The position numbers were made by a program, and so were the translations under genes. Below, in pieces: positions 19,096-30,892 of a DNA stretch of 64,000 nucleotides. Within the stretch, counting starts at the first letter, position 1; each line of letters begins with the position of its first letter. This DNA comes from Endobugula sp965214375 (GTDB lineage: Bacteria > Pseudomonadota > Gammaproteobacteria > Pseudomonadales > Cellvibrionaceae), in assembly GCA_965214375.1 (NCBI GenBank), contig OZ243947.1, positions 2,046,001 to 2,110,000 on the forward strand, read 5' to 3'. Below the pieces are notes generated by a model. It was given only the letters and a program-made list of their open reading frames with translations, made no database searches and was not told the DNA's origin.

Positions 19096-19641
19096 ATGTC
19101 AGCTCAAACCTTTGCATTTAACGCGTTGCAAGCGCTTGCGCAAAAGAGCCTGTCTCATGCCCATCAATTACCTGCACAAATAGATACCGTTCAGCAATGG
19201 AGCGGTATCGGTTTCTCTTTATTGGGGTATCGTTTTGTGATGCCTATGGATGACTTGGCAGAAATGCTTGAAGTGCCAAGTTATACGCGATTGCCTGGCG
19301 TTCATCCATGGGTTAAAGGCGTTTCTAATGTGCGCGGACGCTTGTTGCCCTTATTTGACTTGGCGGCTTTTTTTTCTGGCACATTGAATGGACACAAAAA
19401 GAACCAGCGATTGTTGGTTGTTGAACACGATGTTCTTTATGCAGGTTTGTGGGTTGATCGAGTTTTTGGTATGCAGCATTTTGATAACGACGCTAAAACC
19501 GATGCTGTAGCGGATGGCTTGCCGAGTGAATTGTTGCCCTTTGTTGATGGCTCGTATAGTCAGGGTGAAGACCAGTGGCAGGTTTTTTATGCGAAAGAAT
19601 TGTCACGTAGCTCAAATTTTTTAGATGTAGCATCTGCTTGA
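19096..19641 (+). CDS. pilI: CheW-like adaptor PilI
   Basis: Scaffold linking the receptor PilJ to the kinase ChpA. One CheW domain spans nearly the whole 181 residues: 'FVMPMDDLAEMLEVP', 'WVKGVSNVRGRLLPLFDL' and 'LWVDRVFGMQHF' are typical. Frame intact, although its receptor and kinase partners are interrupted. Confidence 0.91.
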   Translation: MSAQTFAFNALQALAQKSLSHAHQLPAQIDTVQQWSGIGFSLLGYRFVMPMDDLAEMLEVPSYTRLPGVHPWVKGVSNVRGRLLPLFDLAAFFSGTLNGHKKNQRLLVVEHDVLYAGLWVDRVFGMQHFDNDAKTDAVADGLPSELLPFVDGSYSQGEDQWQVFYAKELSRSSNFLDVASA

Positions 19642-19753
19642 TGAAAATTATAAAAACGAATAAAAAGAATACAGTCAAAACATAATATAAAAAGCGTATT
19701 TAAAATACATTATTTTAGAGTAGCGAAATGTAAAGTAGCCAGGAGTTAACACA

Positions 19754-21942
19754 ATGAAACAAGATAAAGGTTTATTTCCTGAAGAGTTTTGGTGACCAGC
19801 TCTTGGTATTGCTTCAGTCATTTTCCTGGCTCTTTCCCTCTACTGGGGTTATCTTATTTGGCAAAATAACAACAAGGATATTGAAAAAGTTCAACAAATT
19901 CGTGAATTTAAAACCGCATCGAATAATGCGTTATTTTTGACGAAAAAAGTGATCGTGGGTGATGGTAATTCTATCAGTATTTTGAATGCTACGATTCAGG
20001 ATATGGAAGTTATTTTGTTTAACTTGGAAAATGCTGACGAATTTACTAAGAATCGCCTGCAAGCGGAATACAACACGATTAAAAGCTTGTGGCAAAGTAT
20101 CAGGAACAATACCAAGATTGCGACGGAGCTTGGTTACGAAGTGACTATTATGAACTTCGGTGCTGCGGAGTTTGGTTCAGTGGCTGGTGAAGCACAACGC
20201 TCTCTTTATGATACCGTTCAATCGTTGCCCAGGTCGCGTAATTCAGCCGCTCAGGCAGCCGCGCTAAATAACCACGCATTAATGCTGCGACAGATATCAG
20301 ACAGCGTTGAATTATTTGCGAATGATGACAGAGCTAAACAAGATGTGCTTAATGAGGTGGTAAACAACTTTAAAGCGTTTGACCAAAGTCATGCACAGCT
20401 CATTGAGGGTGATAAAACCAAAAAGTTGGCGCCTTTACAAAATGCTAGCGCCAGAGCCACTGTGGTTGAGATATTTGAGCTGATTAAAATCTTCGTGGTG
20501 AAGATAGATTTATGTTAACCGCACTGGAAGAAGTACTGCAGGCGCGTGATACCTATTCAAAGGTGGTCGCCGACTTCGAACAGTTACTGCCCATTTTTGA
20601 TGCTATGGAAAAAAGTATTAGTGCGCAGGGGCAAGATCGCTTTCCTACCCTTATTTACGTCGCCATTTCTGCCATTGCATTTGTGGTTTGTATTATTCTT
20701 CTGATCATTGTGCAAAAAGCAACATCACAGAAAGAAATTGAACTAGAGCATTCGGAAAACGAAAACGTACAGGCATCGATTCTGCGTTTGCTTGACGAGC
20801 TGGCGGATCTTGCGGACGGTGATCTTACTGTAACAACGACGGTATCAGAGGATTTTACGGGTGCGATTGCGGACTCTGTAAACTATACCATTGACCAGTT
20901 GCGGCAGTTGGTGTCGCGTATTAACAATACGGCGGTGCAGGTATCTGGTGCGGCTCAGGAATCGCAGCAGACGGCGTTACATCTTGCGGAAGCGTCTGAC
21001 CACCAGGCCCAAGAAATTGCCGGAGCCTCTGCCGCCATTAATGAAATGGCGGTCACCATTGATCAAGTATCGGATAACGCTGCCGAATCAGCATTGGTTG
21101 CGAGTAAATCGGTATCGATTGCAAACAATGGTGCAAAGTTGGTACAGAATACCATTTACGGGATGGATACTATTAGGGAGCAGATTCAGGATACTTCAAA
21201 GCGTATTAAGCGATTGGGTGAATCCTCGCAAGCAATTGGTGATATCGTAAGTTTGATTAATGATATTGCTGACCAAACAAATATTCTGGCATTGAACGCC
21301 GCTATTCAGGCATCGATGGCCGGTGATGCAGGCCGAGGCTTCGCGGTAGTAGCGGATGAGGTACAGCGTCTTGCGGAACGTTCTGCGGCCGCAACTAAAC
21401 AGATTGAAACGCTGGTAAAAACCATTCAGTCCGATACTAACGAAGCGGTAACTTCGATGGAACAAACCACGACAGAGGTGGTTTCTGGTGCTCGTTTGGC
21501 GCAGGATGCGGGTGTGGCACTGGAGGAAATTGAAGGTGTATCGGCGAATATTGCGGAATTGATTCAAAACATTTCTAACGCTGCGCGACAACAGGCATCA
21601 TCAGCGGGCCATATTGCTAATACGATGAACGTGATTCAGGAAATTACCTCGCAGACATCTGCCGGTACTGGTGCAACGGCACAAGCAATTGGAGATCTTG
21701 CAGATATGGCACTGGAACTGCTTGAGTCTGTAGCCGGATTTACCTTGCCTGAGTCTGAAAGTGCTGGCGCCGATATTGAGATGAGCAATGATGAATGGCT
21801 GCCACCTGCGGATATTGAAGTTGATAAGCCAGTTGTTGCTAGTAATATTTCTAACGATATATCTGGTGATATTGATGTGGACGATAATTTCGACGCCTTG
21901 TTGTTGGATCACGATATAGATCATATGGATGATATAGAATAG
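19754..21942 (+). pseudogene. pilJ: Type IV pilus chemoreceptor PilJ, in-frame TGA plus -1 frameshift
   Basis: Starts at ATG 19754 after AGGAG. 'KGLFPEEFW' then TGA at 19793-19795, then the same frame resumes with the first membrane helix ('ALGIASVIFLALSLYWGY') and the periplasmic domain. At an A4 run (20486-20489) one base is missing. Adding one A joins 'EIFELIK' to 'LRGEDRFMLTALEEV' in the next frame. Then come the second helix, HAMP-like region and the strongly conserved signalling tip ('NDIADQTNILALNAAIQAS'). The corrected frame encodes 729 residues. The C-terminus carries an acidic tail after 'VAGFTLPESES'. Confidence 0.92.
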
Positions 21943-21951
21943 GGCTTTGCA

Positions 21952-22332
21952 ATGTCTGATCCAGAGCCTCTATCGCCAGCGCCAGCGTCCAAAAAAGATA
22001 AAACGGCGATTCATGATGTTGCACTCTTTAAGGCGGCAGGTTTCTCCCCTGATGATGAGCATGTGATTTCTGATGATGAAAGCCAATTGAGTGAATTGTT
22101 GGCAGTGCAGGGAAGTGATGATCTTGAAGAAATTTTTGAACTTGAAGATATCAGTGCTGCTGATGATCCTTTGTTGCATAAGAAAATAGATACTGCAAAA
22201 GATGATGAGTTTGATTTTTCAAAAGAAATGTCAAATTTGGCAGATAGTGAGGGCATTGATCTTATGGATGATGAGTTTGATATTTCCGACTTTGATTTTG
22301 CCGATGAAAACGAGACTGATCAAGTCGGTTAA
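21952..22332 (+). CDS. Unrecognised acidic protein between pilJ and pilK
   Basis: 126 residues with no recognisable domain, rich in Asp and Glu. Short repeated motifs occur: 'DDEFDFS' near residue 83 and 'DDEFDISDFDF' near residue 105. It sits 9 bases after pilJ and 2 bases before pilK, a place where Pseudomonas has no gene as I recall. The frame is open, unlike both neighbours. The acidic style resembles the extra tail of PilJ just upstream. It may be a Chp-system accessory or a detached receptor tail. Confidence 0.6.
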   Translation: MSDPEPLSPAPASKKDKTAIHDVALFKAAGFSPDDEHVISDDESQLSELLAVQGSDDLEEIFELEDISAADDPLLHKKIDTAKDDEFDFSKEMSNLADSEGIDLMDDEFDISDFDFADENETDQVG

Positions 22333-22334
22333 TT

Positions 22335-23188
22335 ATGTCATGGTCATTCAAGAAATTTGATGTTTTACCCGAAGGGAAATTTTTGCTTTGGGAAAAACTT
22401 CTTGAGGCTCGTACAGGCATTCAGCTTGCCCCTCAACAAAAAGTGTTGTTGCAAACACAAATTTCCATTCGTATGCGAGAGTTGGGTATTGGCAACTACG
22501 ATGAATATTATGATCAGGTAAAGCAAGACAATAAAGCTGGTCTGGTAGAGTGGCAAGTGCTTGTTGATCGTTTAGTCGTTAAAGAGACCACTTTTTTTAG
22601 GCATCGTCCGTCTTTGGATTTTGTTGGCCAATATTTAAAAATAAAATTGCTCACGGTTCTCTTAATGATAGCTTTAATCTATGGAGTGTGGGCTGCTCAA
22701 CAGGCGAAGAGCCTTATAGTTTAGCCATTATCGCTAATGAGTGTCAGCATGAGATTAATCAGCATTTTTATTTTGGTGTAACAGCGGTTGATGTCAGTTT
22801 GCCGGCACTTTCTATTGCTCGTAGAGGTGTCTATGGCGAGCGCAGTATGTCTTTTTTAACCGATAGTGAGCGCCAACATTATTTTCGCCCTGTAGAAAAT
22901 GGTCAGTTTGAAGTGTTGCCGCGTTTAAAAAAGCGTGTTTGTTTTTCACAGGCCAATATTAACAATTTAAGTACAATGCCTGCGCAGTTGATGGACGTTG
23001 TTTTTTGTCAAAACGTACTTATTTATTTTCGCAGTTGGCGTCGGCGAGAAATTCTTAATCAGCTGGTTGCCCGTTTAAAGCCGGGTGGACTTTTGGTTAT
23101 TGATTTGGGCGAAACAACAGACTGGCTGCATGCAGATATGCAAAGAGTTGATAATGATGAGGTGCAAGCATATATAAAATGCTTGTAA
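22335..23188 (+). pseudogene. pilK: Receptor methyltransferase PilK (CheR-like), frameshifted
   Basis: Methylates receptor glutamates using SAM. The N-terminal 100 codons ('VDRLVVKETTFFRHRPSLDF') are CheR-like, then the frame slips at an A5 run (22637-22641). Adding one A joins 'FVGQYLK' to 'NKIAHGSLNDSFNLWSVG', and then the SAM motif 'CSTGEEPYSLAI' and 'VVFCQNVLIYF' follow. The corrected product has 284 residues, the expected size. No internal start is likely to rescue function, since the SAM site would be separated from the N-terminal part. Confidence 0.9.
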
Positions 23189-23203
23189 CAAAGAGAGAAA
23201 TCT

Positions 23204-26200
23204 ATGGTTGATAATCGCCAGTACATGGCGCTTGAATGTGTGCTAAGAGATATCAAAGATACGCTGCTTCAGGCGCAGAAATCTTTGGAGTCTTATGCTC
23301 ATGAATCAGCTGATGTTATACAGTTAAAATTCTGTACTACCTATATTCATCAAGTCTATGGCAGTTTGCATATGGCAGGCTTTTATGGGGCTGCCATGAT
23401 TGCTTCTGAAATAGAGGCGTTAACTCAAGAATTACTTGAAGATAATGTTGCCAATAGAAAAGAGGCTGTCGAGGTTTTAATTAAGGCGATTGATCGTTTG
23501 CCTGATTATCTTGAACAGACCATGATTACCAAGCGTGATCAACCTCGAGTTGCATTTTCCCTTCTTAATGATTTGAGAGCTGTCCGGGGTGCTCATTTTC
23601 TTAGCGAAGCAACGATTTTTTCTCCGGATCTTTCTGCTCTTGAAAAAATTACCTTTAGTCCGATAGCGCTGGTTAATGATGAGCCGCAATTTTCAAAGGT
23701 GTTGTCGAAGTTGCGACAAATGTATCAGTATGCAGCTGCCAGTGTTATTCATAGCAGTAATATTGAAGAAAATTTACAATACTTATTAAAAGTTAGTGAG
23801 CGATTGCAAAAAATATTGCTAGGTACCCGCCGTGCGCCCGTATGGTAGATTGCAGAAGCTTTCTTAATTGGTCTCCAAAAAAACCTTATTCCAGATAATG
23901 CAGCGATTAAAAAATTGCTGCGACAGCTTGATGAGGAAATCAAGCAGTTAATTTCGGGTGGTGTTGAAGTGCTCGAAGTTGCCACTGCTGAAGAGTTGCT
24001 TAACAATCTTCTTTACTACTTGCTGCCGTTAGAAGCATCGTCACCAAAAATCAATCATATATATCACAAGTATGATCTGGCAAATGCTTCTTTGGTGCCT
24101 GAGACAGATAGCGATAGTAGTGAGATTCAACCTATTGATTCTTCAGCAATGCATGCCGTGGTTGATGCGATTCTTCAAGAGCTTTCTGATATTAAAAAAC
24201 AGTTAACCAAATGTCAGGATTTCACCTCTTTTATTACAAATGTTTCTGTGGTGCACGTATCACTGCATCGTGTGGCAGATACTCTGGCGATATTAGGGGT
24301 TGGTAATTTGCGCCAACACATGTTGGAGCAGATGCAATATCTTGAAAGTTTACGGGAGCTGAATGCATCGGATTTTTCAGGACAAAAAGTGCTTCCAGTA
24401 GTTGATGTGATTACAAATATAGAGCAACAAATTGAAGCGGCGCTGATTGGTATTCAGGCGGAGCCTGAAGTTTCAGAGCGACAGTTTTCTCAAGATGAAG
24501 AGTTTGCCTTGCAGGAATGTCGTAATGGCCTAGAAGAAGCGAAAGATGCCGTTGTTCATTATATTGCTACACAATGGAATATAAAAAATATTAAACCTGT
24601 GCCGGGATTGTTGAGAAAAGTTTCAGAGAATCTTGAATTTTTATCTCTGGAAGCACCTGCTAATGTGCTTAAAAGTTGCGCCAATTATATACAAATGCAA
24701 CTTATTAGTCAAAGTGATGCGCCAAAATGGGATCAGCTGGATAGTCTGGCAGATGTTATTGCTAGTATCGATTATTTTCTTGAGGTGCTCTCCTTGACGA
24801 AAGAAGAGGATGTTGAGATTTTACAAAGTGCTAAAAAAGGCTTGATTAATCTCGGTGTTCCTGCCGCAAGAGCTGAACAAATTGTTTCTGGTAAAGGTGA
24901 TATTGAGGAAAAGTCATTACCTGCGGAACAGCCGTCAGCTGATAATGCGGATACTGCCAGTCAGGTCGAAGATGATGATGCCCTTGATGCCGAGACGGAA
25001 GCAGAAATAATAGAAATTTTTGTTGAAGAAGCTGAGGAAGTTCAAGACACTATTCGCGAGCATTTGTCACAGTGGAAAAATAATTTAACAGATGATGATG
25101 CGCTAGTTGAAGTCAGAAGATCGTTCCATACGTTAAAAGGCAGTGGTCGTTTAGTAAAAGCATATGATATTGGTGAGCTTTCCTAGTCGATTGAAAATAT
25201 TCTCAACCGTTTTCTCGATAAAACGTTAAAGCCTGAAGTGTTACATGTAGAGGTGGTCGAAAAAGTATTGGAGCTGTTGCCTGAAATGGTAGCTGCATTC
25301 GGCAATTCCGAAGACATTCCTAATAAAATCTTATGCGACAATTATTAGTTGTGGGCTCATCAGCTATCAAAGGGTAATATGCCGGATGATTTCTTTGCGT
25401 TACTACATCCTTCCGAACATACGGTTAGTGATGATGTTGTACAAGAAGAAGAGATTGATGCGCAACTTTGGGAAATTTTTGGTTCTGAAGCAGAAGTGCA
25501 TTTGCAAGCGATTAGAGAATATATTGAGCAGATGGAAAAGTCACGTCCGTTCTTTGAGCCTCCCAGCGATGCGATGCAACGTGCCATGCATACCTTGAAA
25601 GGCAGTGCACATATGGCTGATATTACACCAGTGGCGAGCCTGATGACCCCGATGGAATTATTTGCCAAGGATTTGCGAGCTTATCAAGTTGCTATTGATG
25701 AAGATATTTTGCAGCTATTAAGAGACAGTGTGTCGTATACCGAAGATGCTCTTGAGCAAATGTCCCGTTTAATGTATCCCAAAATTGAAAAGTTGGAGTT
25801 GTTTCTTGCCAGAGTCGCTGAATTGCGAGAGCGTTCTGTAGGCCATTTGATTAATCATGAAGATGATCATAATAAGCCAAAAGTAGACCCGGCTATTCTG
25901 GAAAGTTTAATGAACGAAGGTATGAATCTATTATTGGATATCGATCCATTATTAGAACAATGGCCTTCATCGCCCAACAAGGACGAATGGCAAGCCGTCG
26001 AAAAAGAATTGTCTATTGTTGAACACGCTGCCCAGCGCGCTAATCTTGCTCCTATGGCCTTATTAGTTGAACATATGCGACCAGTTTATCAGGCGCTTAT
26101 TGATGAAACATTAGCGCCTTCGGATGAGGTATATACAACACTGTCAGAAGCTCATGGGGAATTACTCAATATCTTTGATGTGATTGCTGCAGGTCAAGAT

Positions 26201-28810
26201 TTATTAGAGCCTAATCATCAGAAAATATGTGAGCTTGCAGCACTGCTCGATGTGCAGCCAGAGGAAGAGCAAACAGAGAGTGATCTATTACTGGAAGAGT
26301 CAGAAGAGCTGGAAGAACAAGAAGAGCTGCAAGCGCCACCCGTTGAGTCGTTGATAGATACTGCAGAAACTGTACGTGATGCCATAGAAGAAGCGATGGT
26401 TGTTAGCCCTGAAGTAGACATCGCGGAGACCCCTCAAGAAGATATTGATGACGAAATTGTCGAGATATTTATGGAGGAAGCCAAAGAGCTCATAGAGGAG
26501 CTTGATGCAACGATTCATGTTTGGGAAGAAGGCGGTGGTGCCCGTGAAAACAATGAAGCGTTGCAACGTATTTTACACACATTTAAAGGCGGGGCTCGTC
26601 TTGCTGGGATCACTGTAGTGGGCGATTGTGCGCACGATTTTGAGTCTTATTTGATTGCCAATATTCAGGCAGAAACGTCACCTGACATCATGCAGAATAT
26701 TCACCGTTACCAGGATCAACTTATTCATTATGTTGAAGTTCTACAGTCAGGTGGAATGCCTGTTGCCGAGATGCCTGTTAGTGATCCCGAAACCACCACT
26801 ACTGATCATGTCGACGAAGAAGCAATAACAGAACCGTTATTGGAAACACCTCCGCAACAAGAGAGTGACAGCGCTAATGTGTTGGCGTTTCCACCTAAAC
26901 CTGTTGCAGATCTTCCTGCGCCAATGGTTTCTCCAGCACATGTGTCGCCTGCTACTGATGGTAATACGGCCCGTAGGTTAGCACCACAAGAAAGTGTTAA
27001 AGTGTCTTCTGATTTGATGGAAGAGCTGGTAAACCTTGCGGGTGAAACCTCTATCAGTCGTGGTCGTATTGAAGAGCACATGAATGATTTAGGTGAGTAA
27101 CTTGATGAAATGGATCAGACGGTAGAGCGTTTGCAAGAGCAATTACGTCGGCTTGATATTGAAACAGAAGCACAGGTCATTTTCCGTCAGGAACAGTTGG
27201 GTGATCAGGACGCTTTTGATCCACTGGAAATGGACCGTTACTCACAATTGCAACAATTATCGCGTTCGTTGATTGAATCTGCCTCGGATCTTCGTGACTT
27301 AAAATCAACACTGACGAATAAAACACGGGATGCAGAAACGGTATTGCTGCAACAATCTCGTATTAATACCGAGCTGCAAGAAGGTTTAATGCGTTCGCGT
27401 ATGGTGCCTTTTTCACGCATTGTGCCAAGACTACGCCGTATTGTGAGACAGATATCCTCCGAGCTGGGGAAAGAGGTCGAGTTTGAATTTAATAATTCGG
27501 AAGGCGAACTGGACCGTAATATGATGGAGCGTATGGTGCCGCCTCTGGAGCATATTTTACGTAATGCGGTCTATCATGGTATCGAAGATACTGTCGCTCG
27601 TGAAAAATCAGGTAAACCTGCACGTGGTCGTATTGTGCTTTCTCTTGTTCGTGAAGGTGGTAATGTCTTGCTCTATCTTTCAGATGATGGTGCAGGCATT
27701 AATGTTGACCGAGTGCGTGAAAAAGCGATTGAGCAACAACTGATGGATGCAGACGCACAGTTAACGGATCAGGAAATCATGCAGTTTATTTTCCATGCAG
27801 GATTTTCGACCGCACAAACCGTTACGCAAATCTCTGGTCTCGGTGTCGGTATGGATGTGGTGAGCAGTGAAATTAAACAACTAGGCGTCAGTGTTGAAAT
27901 CAGCTCTCGTCTTGGTCAAGGTACACAATTTGTCATTCGTTTGCCATTTACCTTGTCAGTGAACCGTGCATTGATTATCAATATGGGCGATGATCACTAT
28001 GCTATTCCTCTGAACGCGATTGATGGTATTGCGCGCATCAATCCCCGTGATTTACCACAATATTACAATGACCCTGATAGTCGTTTTGACTATGCGGGTA
28101 CTCAATATCAAGTTCAGTATTTGGGCGCATTACTTGATCGTAGTGCGCGGCCAAAATTGGAAGGGCATGATTTGCCAGTGCCTGCATTGTTTGTTCAGAT
28201 TGGCTCGCATGCCGTAGCGCTGCGAGTTGATGCTTTGCAGGGCAGTCGTGAGATTGTTGTAAAATCATTGGGGGCACAGTTTAGTGCAGTACAGGGGCTG
28301 TCTGGTGCAACCATCATGGGTGATGATCACGAGGTTGTTATTTTGGATGTTTATGCCATGATTCGCCAGCAATATGCATTAACACATGAAGACTTTGAAG
28401 AGACTCCTGAGCAGCCTGATATTATTCACCGCAACACGCTTTTGATGGTGGTGGATGACTCAGTAACGGTACGAAAAGTGACAACGCGTTTTCTGGAGCG
28501 TGAGGGTTTTGATGTTATTACGGCTAAAGACGGTATTGATGCTATGGCTGTATTACAGGATCACGACCCTGATATTATGCTGTTGGATATCGAAATGCCG
28601 CGCATGGATGGGTTTGAAGTGGCGCGCCGAGTGAGAACAGGCTCCAAGACCAAAAACCTGCCCATTATCATGATTGCCTCGCGTACGGGTGAAAAGCACC
28701 GCCAGACAGGATTAGAAGCCGGGGCTAATGAATATATGGGGAAACCGTATCAAGAGGATACGCTTCTGGCGAATATAAGTTATTTGTTAACAACTGCTCG
28801 TGAACAGTAG
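23204..28810 (+). pseudogene. chpA: Hybrid chemotaxis kinase ChpA, four in-frame stops
   Basis: Large CheA-type histidine kinase of the twitching system, 1868 codons in one frame. Stops lie at 23846 (TAG), 25184 (TAG), 25346 (TAG) and 27098 (TAA). Hpt-like sites include 'SFHTLKGSGRL' near residue 642, 'AMHTLKGSAHM' near 795 and 'ILHTFKGGARL' near 1123. The ATPase has 'HILRNAVYHG' near 1449 and 'SGLGVGMDVV', followed by a CheW domain. The receiver has 'IMLLDIEMPRMDG' near 1794 and 'YMGKPY', but 'IMIASRTG' has Ala where Thr/Ser is usual. Stop 2 ('DIGEL-S-stop-SIEN') sits where ChpA proteins have Trp. Multiple stops exclude a full product. Confidence 0.92.
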
Positions 28811-28824
28811 CCAAGTGAGTTGTT

Positions 28825-29805
28825 ATGCGTTCGTTAAAAATTGGGATTGTCAGTGAAACGCAGGTTCAGCAACATTATTTAAAATGTGTTGTGGAAGAGA
28901 GTGGTTATCGTACTGATTTACTTTTTCTGGCGGAAAACTGGCAAGATCAGGCCGCCGATTGACAAACAGCATCAGGGTCAATTGATGCTTGGATTGTTGA
29001 CGTCGACCTCGCTCATCTTGACGGCAAAACATGGGCGGATAATTTTCAACAATGGTTATACGATGTTGAACAGCCGATTATTTTGAGTGAGGGAATCACT
29101 GGCCATGCAGCGGAGCCAGATTTTAGTGCGTGGGCACGTCAATTAAAGACCAAGTTGTTATGCCTTGAAGGGCACATATCTTTGGCCGAAGCAGAAACTG
29201 CGTGTGCATCCAATATTTGGGTATTAGCGGCTTCAGCGGGTGGGCCGGATGCAGTCAAACGTTTTTTGGATGCAATGCAGCCTGATTTGGATGTTGGTTT
29301 TATTTACGTACAACATATCGATCAGACACAAAACCGCGTTCTGAATGCGACGATTGCGAGGGATAGTCATTACAATAGTTTTGTTCCCAATCACGGGGAT
29401 GTCATTTGCTGTAATAGCATTGCTATTGTACCCACTGACCATAAAATCGAATTACAGCCAAATGGCTCATTAATTTTTTACGAGGATGAGCCATGGCGGG
29501 GTGTCTACCGCCCCTCAGTTGACCAGATAGTGGCTAATGTCGCCAGTGTTTATCGACACAACGCAGGTGTAATATTTTTCTCAGGTATGGGTGATGATTG
29601 TGCGTCTGCTTGTCGATTAATGTCGTTACGAGGTGGACAAGTATGGGTGCAATCTGTAGCGGATTGCGTTGTTGCATCAATGCCGCAAGAAGTGATTAAT
29701 ACCCAGTATGCCTCCAAGATAGATACGCCAGAAAATCTGGCAATACATTTAAAACAATTTTTGCAAGGCAATCATCATGACAGATACCATAGCGCCAAAT
29801 ACTGA
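28825..29805 (+). pseudogene. chpB: Receptor methylesterase ChpB (CheB-like), in-frame TGA
   Basis: The ATG at 28825 begins 'MRSLKIGIVSETQVQQHYL'. TGA at 28960-28962 follows 'WQDQAAD', and the same frame continues with 'SIDAWIVDVDLAHLDGKTW'. The C-terminal methylesterase has the serine region 'VLAASAGGPDAVKRF', the histidine 'YVQHID' and the aspartate loop 'FFSGMGDDCAS', where Cys replaces the Gly normal for CheB. 326 codons in total. An internal start at 29083 could give an esterase domain alone. Overlaps chpC by 29 bases. Confidence 0.88.
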
Positions 29806-30280
29806 CGTTATTGAAGGAAAGATTAATGAAGTCCCCAGCTTGTTAATTCCGGTTGCAGGTAAACAGTTGGTAATACCGACAGTATCGGTTGCCGAGATGC
29901 TGCCCTTCAGAAAACCCAATTTGCCCTCTGAGCATTCGGATAGTAAGTGATATATGGGGCAGGTAGTATGGCGGGGGGTTAAAGTCCCTATGGTGTCTTA
30001 TGAGGCTATGAATGGAGAGCAAATTGCTGAGGTTCGTGGTATTAGTCAGATGGCAGTACTCAATAATACGGGTATTGATGCACGATTACCCTTTTTATGC
30101 TTTCCAACACAGGGCATTCCACGCTTAAGTCGCGTAACACCCGATAATAGTCAGGACGATAATAGCCGACCAGTCGCAGAATACGATCAAATGCATATTG
30201 ATATTGCAGGTACCGCTGCCACGATCCCGGATATTGCTAAAATAGAGCAGAGATTAATTCATCTATTATTTTCCAGTTAG
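29777..30280 (+). pseudogene. chpC: CheW-like protein ChpC, in-frame TGA
   Basis: Second CheW-type adaptor of the system. Frame from 29777 reads 'INEVPSLLIPVAGKQLVIP' and 'VAEMLPFRKP'. TGA at 29948-29950 follows 'SEHSDSK', then 'YMGQVVWRGVKVPMVSYE' continues in frame. CheW-type proteins commonly have Trp at this spot, before the tyrosine and glycine, so TGG-to-TGA is the simplest origin. 167 codons. Last recognisable gene of the Pil-Chp operon. Confidence 0.86.
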
Positions 30281-30352
30281 TGATATTTTGCATCCAGATC
30301 GACATGTTTCTTCGTCTATTAATAATAACGACCTTAAGGAAAGCGACAAACA

Positions 30353-30892
30353 GTGACAGATGTTAATTGGTTAAACACCATTGATCGCTTGTTACACCGA
30401 GTGCAACGGCAGGATCAATCTGCCTTGAAAACACTCTATGATGAAAGTGCTCAGAAACTGTTTGCGATTGCCTTGCGTATTGTTGGTGATCAAGCTGAGG
30501 CTGAAGACGTGTTGCAGGAAGTGTTTGTGAAAATCTGGAAGCAGGCAAAGCAGTATAGCGGTAGTGGTAATGCATGGGGGTGGATTTGTGTGCTGACCCG
30601 CCACAGTGCTATTGATCGCCAACGATCGTTAAAGAGCCATTTGCATGATTCATTAGATACTGTGGCTCCGAATGATCAGTGGCAGCAGGTATCGGAAATA
30701 TCTGATAATACCCTGTGGGTTGACCGTTGCCTGCAACAATTAAAACCCGATATGCGTAAAGCGATATTACTCAGTTATGTGACAGGCTACAGTCACGGTG
30801 AAATCAGTGAAGTGCTGTCTAAACCATTAGTTACCGTTAAAGCTTGGGTGCGTCGCGGTTTGCAGGAGTTGAAACAATGTCTAGCTGCTTAA
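30353..30892 (+). CDS. ECF-family RNA polymerase sigma factor
   Basis: Sigma-70 family group 4 factor. GTG start at 30353 with TAAGGA upstream. Region 2 reads 'AEDVLQEVFVKIWKQA' and region 4 reads 'HGEISEVLSKPLVTVKAWVRRG'. 179 residues. It overlaps the downstream anti-sigma gene by 16 bases, the usual coupling. The trigger and regulon are not visible. Intact although it follows the degraded chpC. Confidence 0.92.
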   Translation: MTDVNWLNTIDRLLHRVQRQDQSALKTLYDESAQKLFAIALRIVGDQAEAEDVLQEVFVKIWKQAKQYSGSGNAWGWICVLTRHSAIDRQRSLKSHLHDSLDTVAPNDQWQQVSEISDNTLWVDRCLQQLKPDMRKAILLSYVTGYSHGEISEVLSKPLVTVKAWVRRGLQELKQCLAA

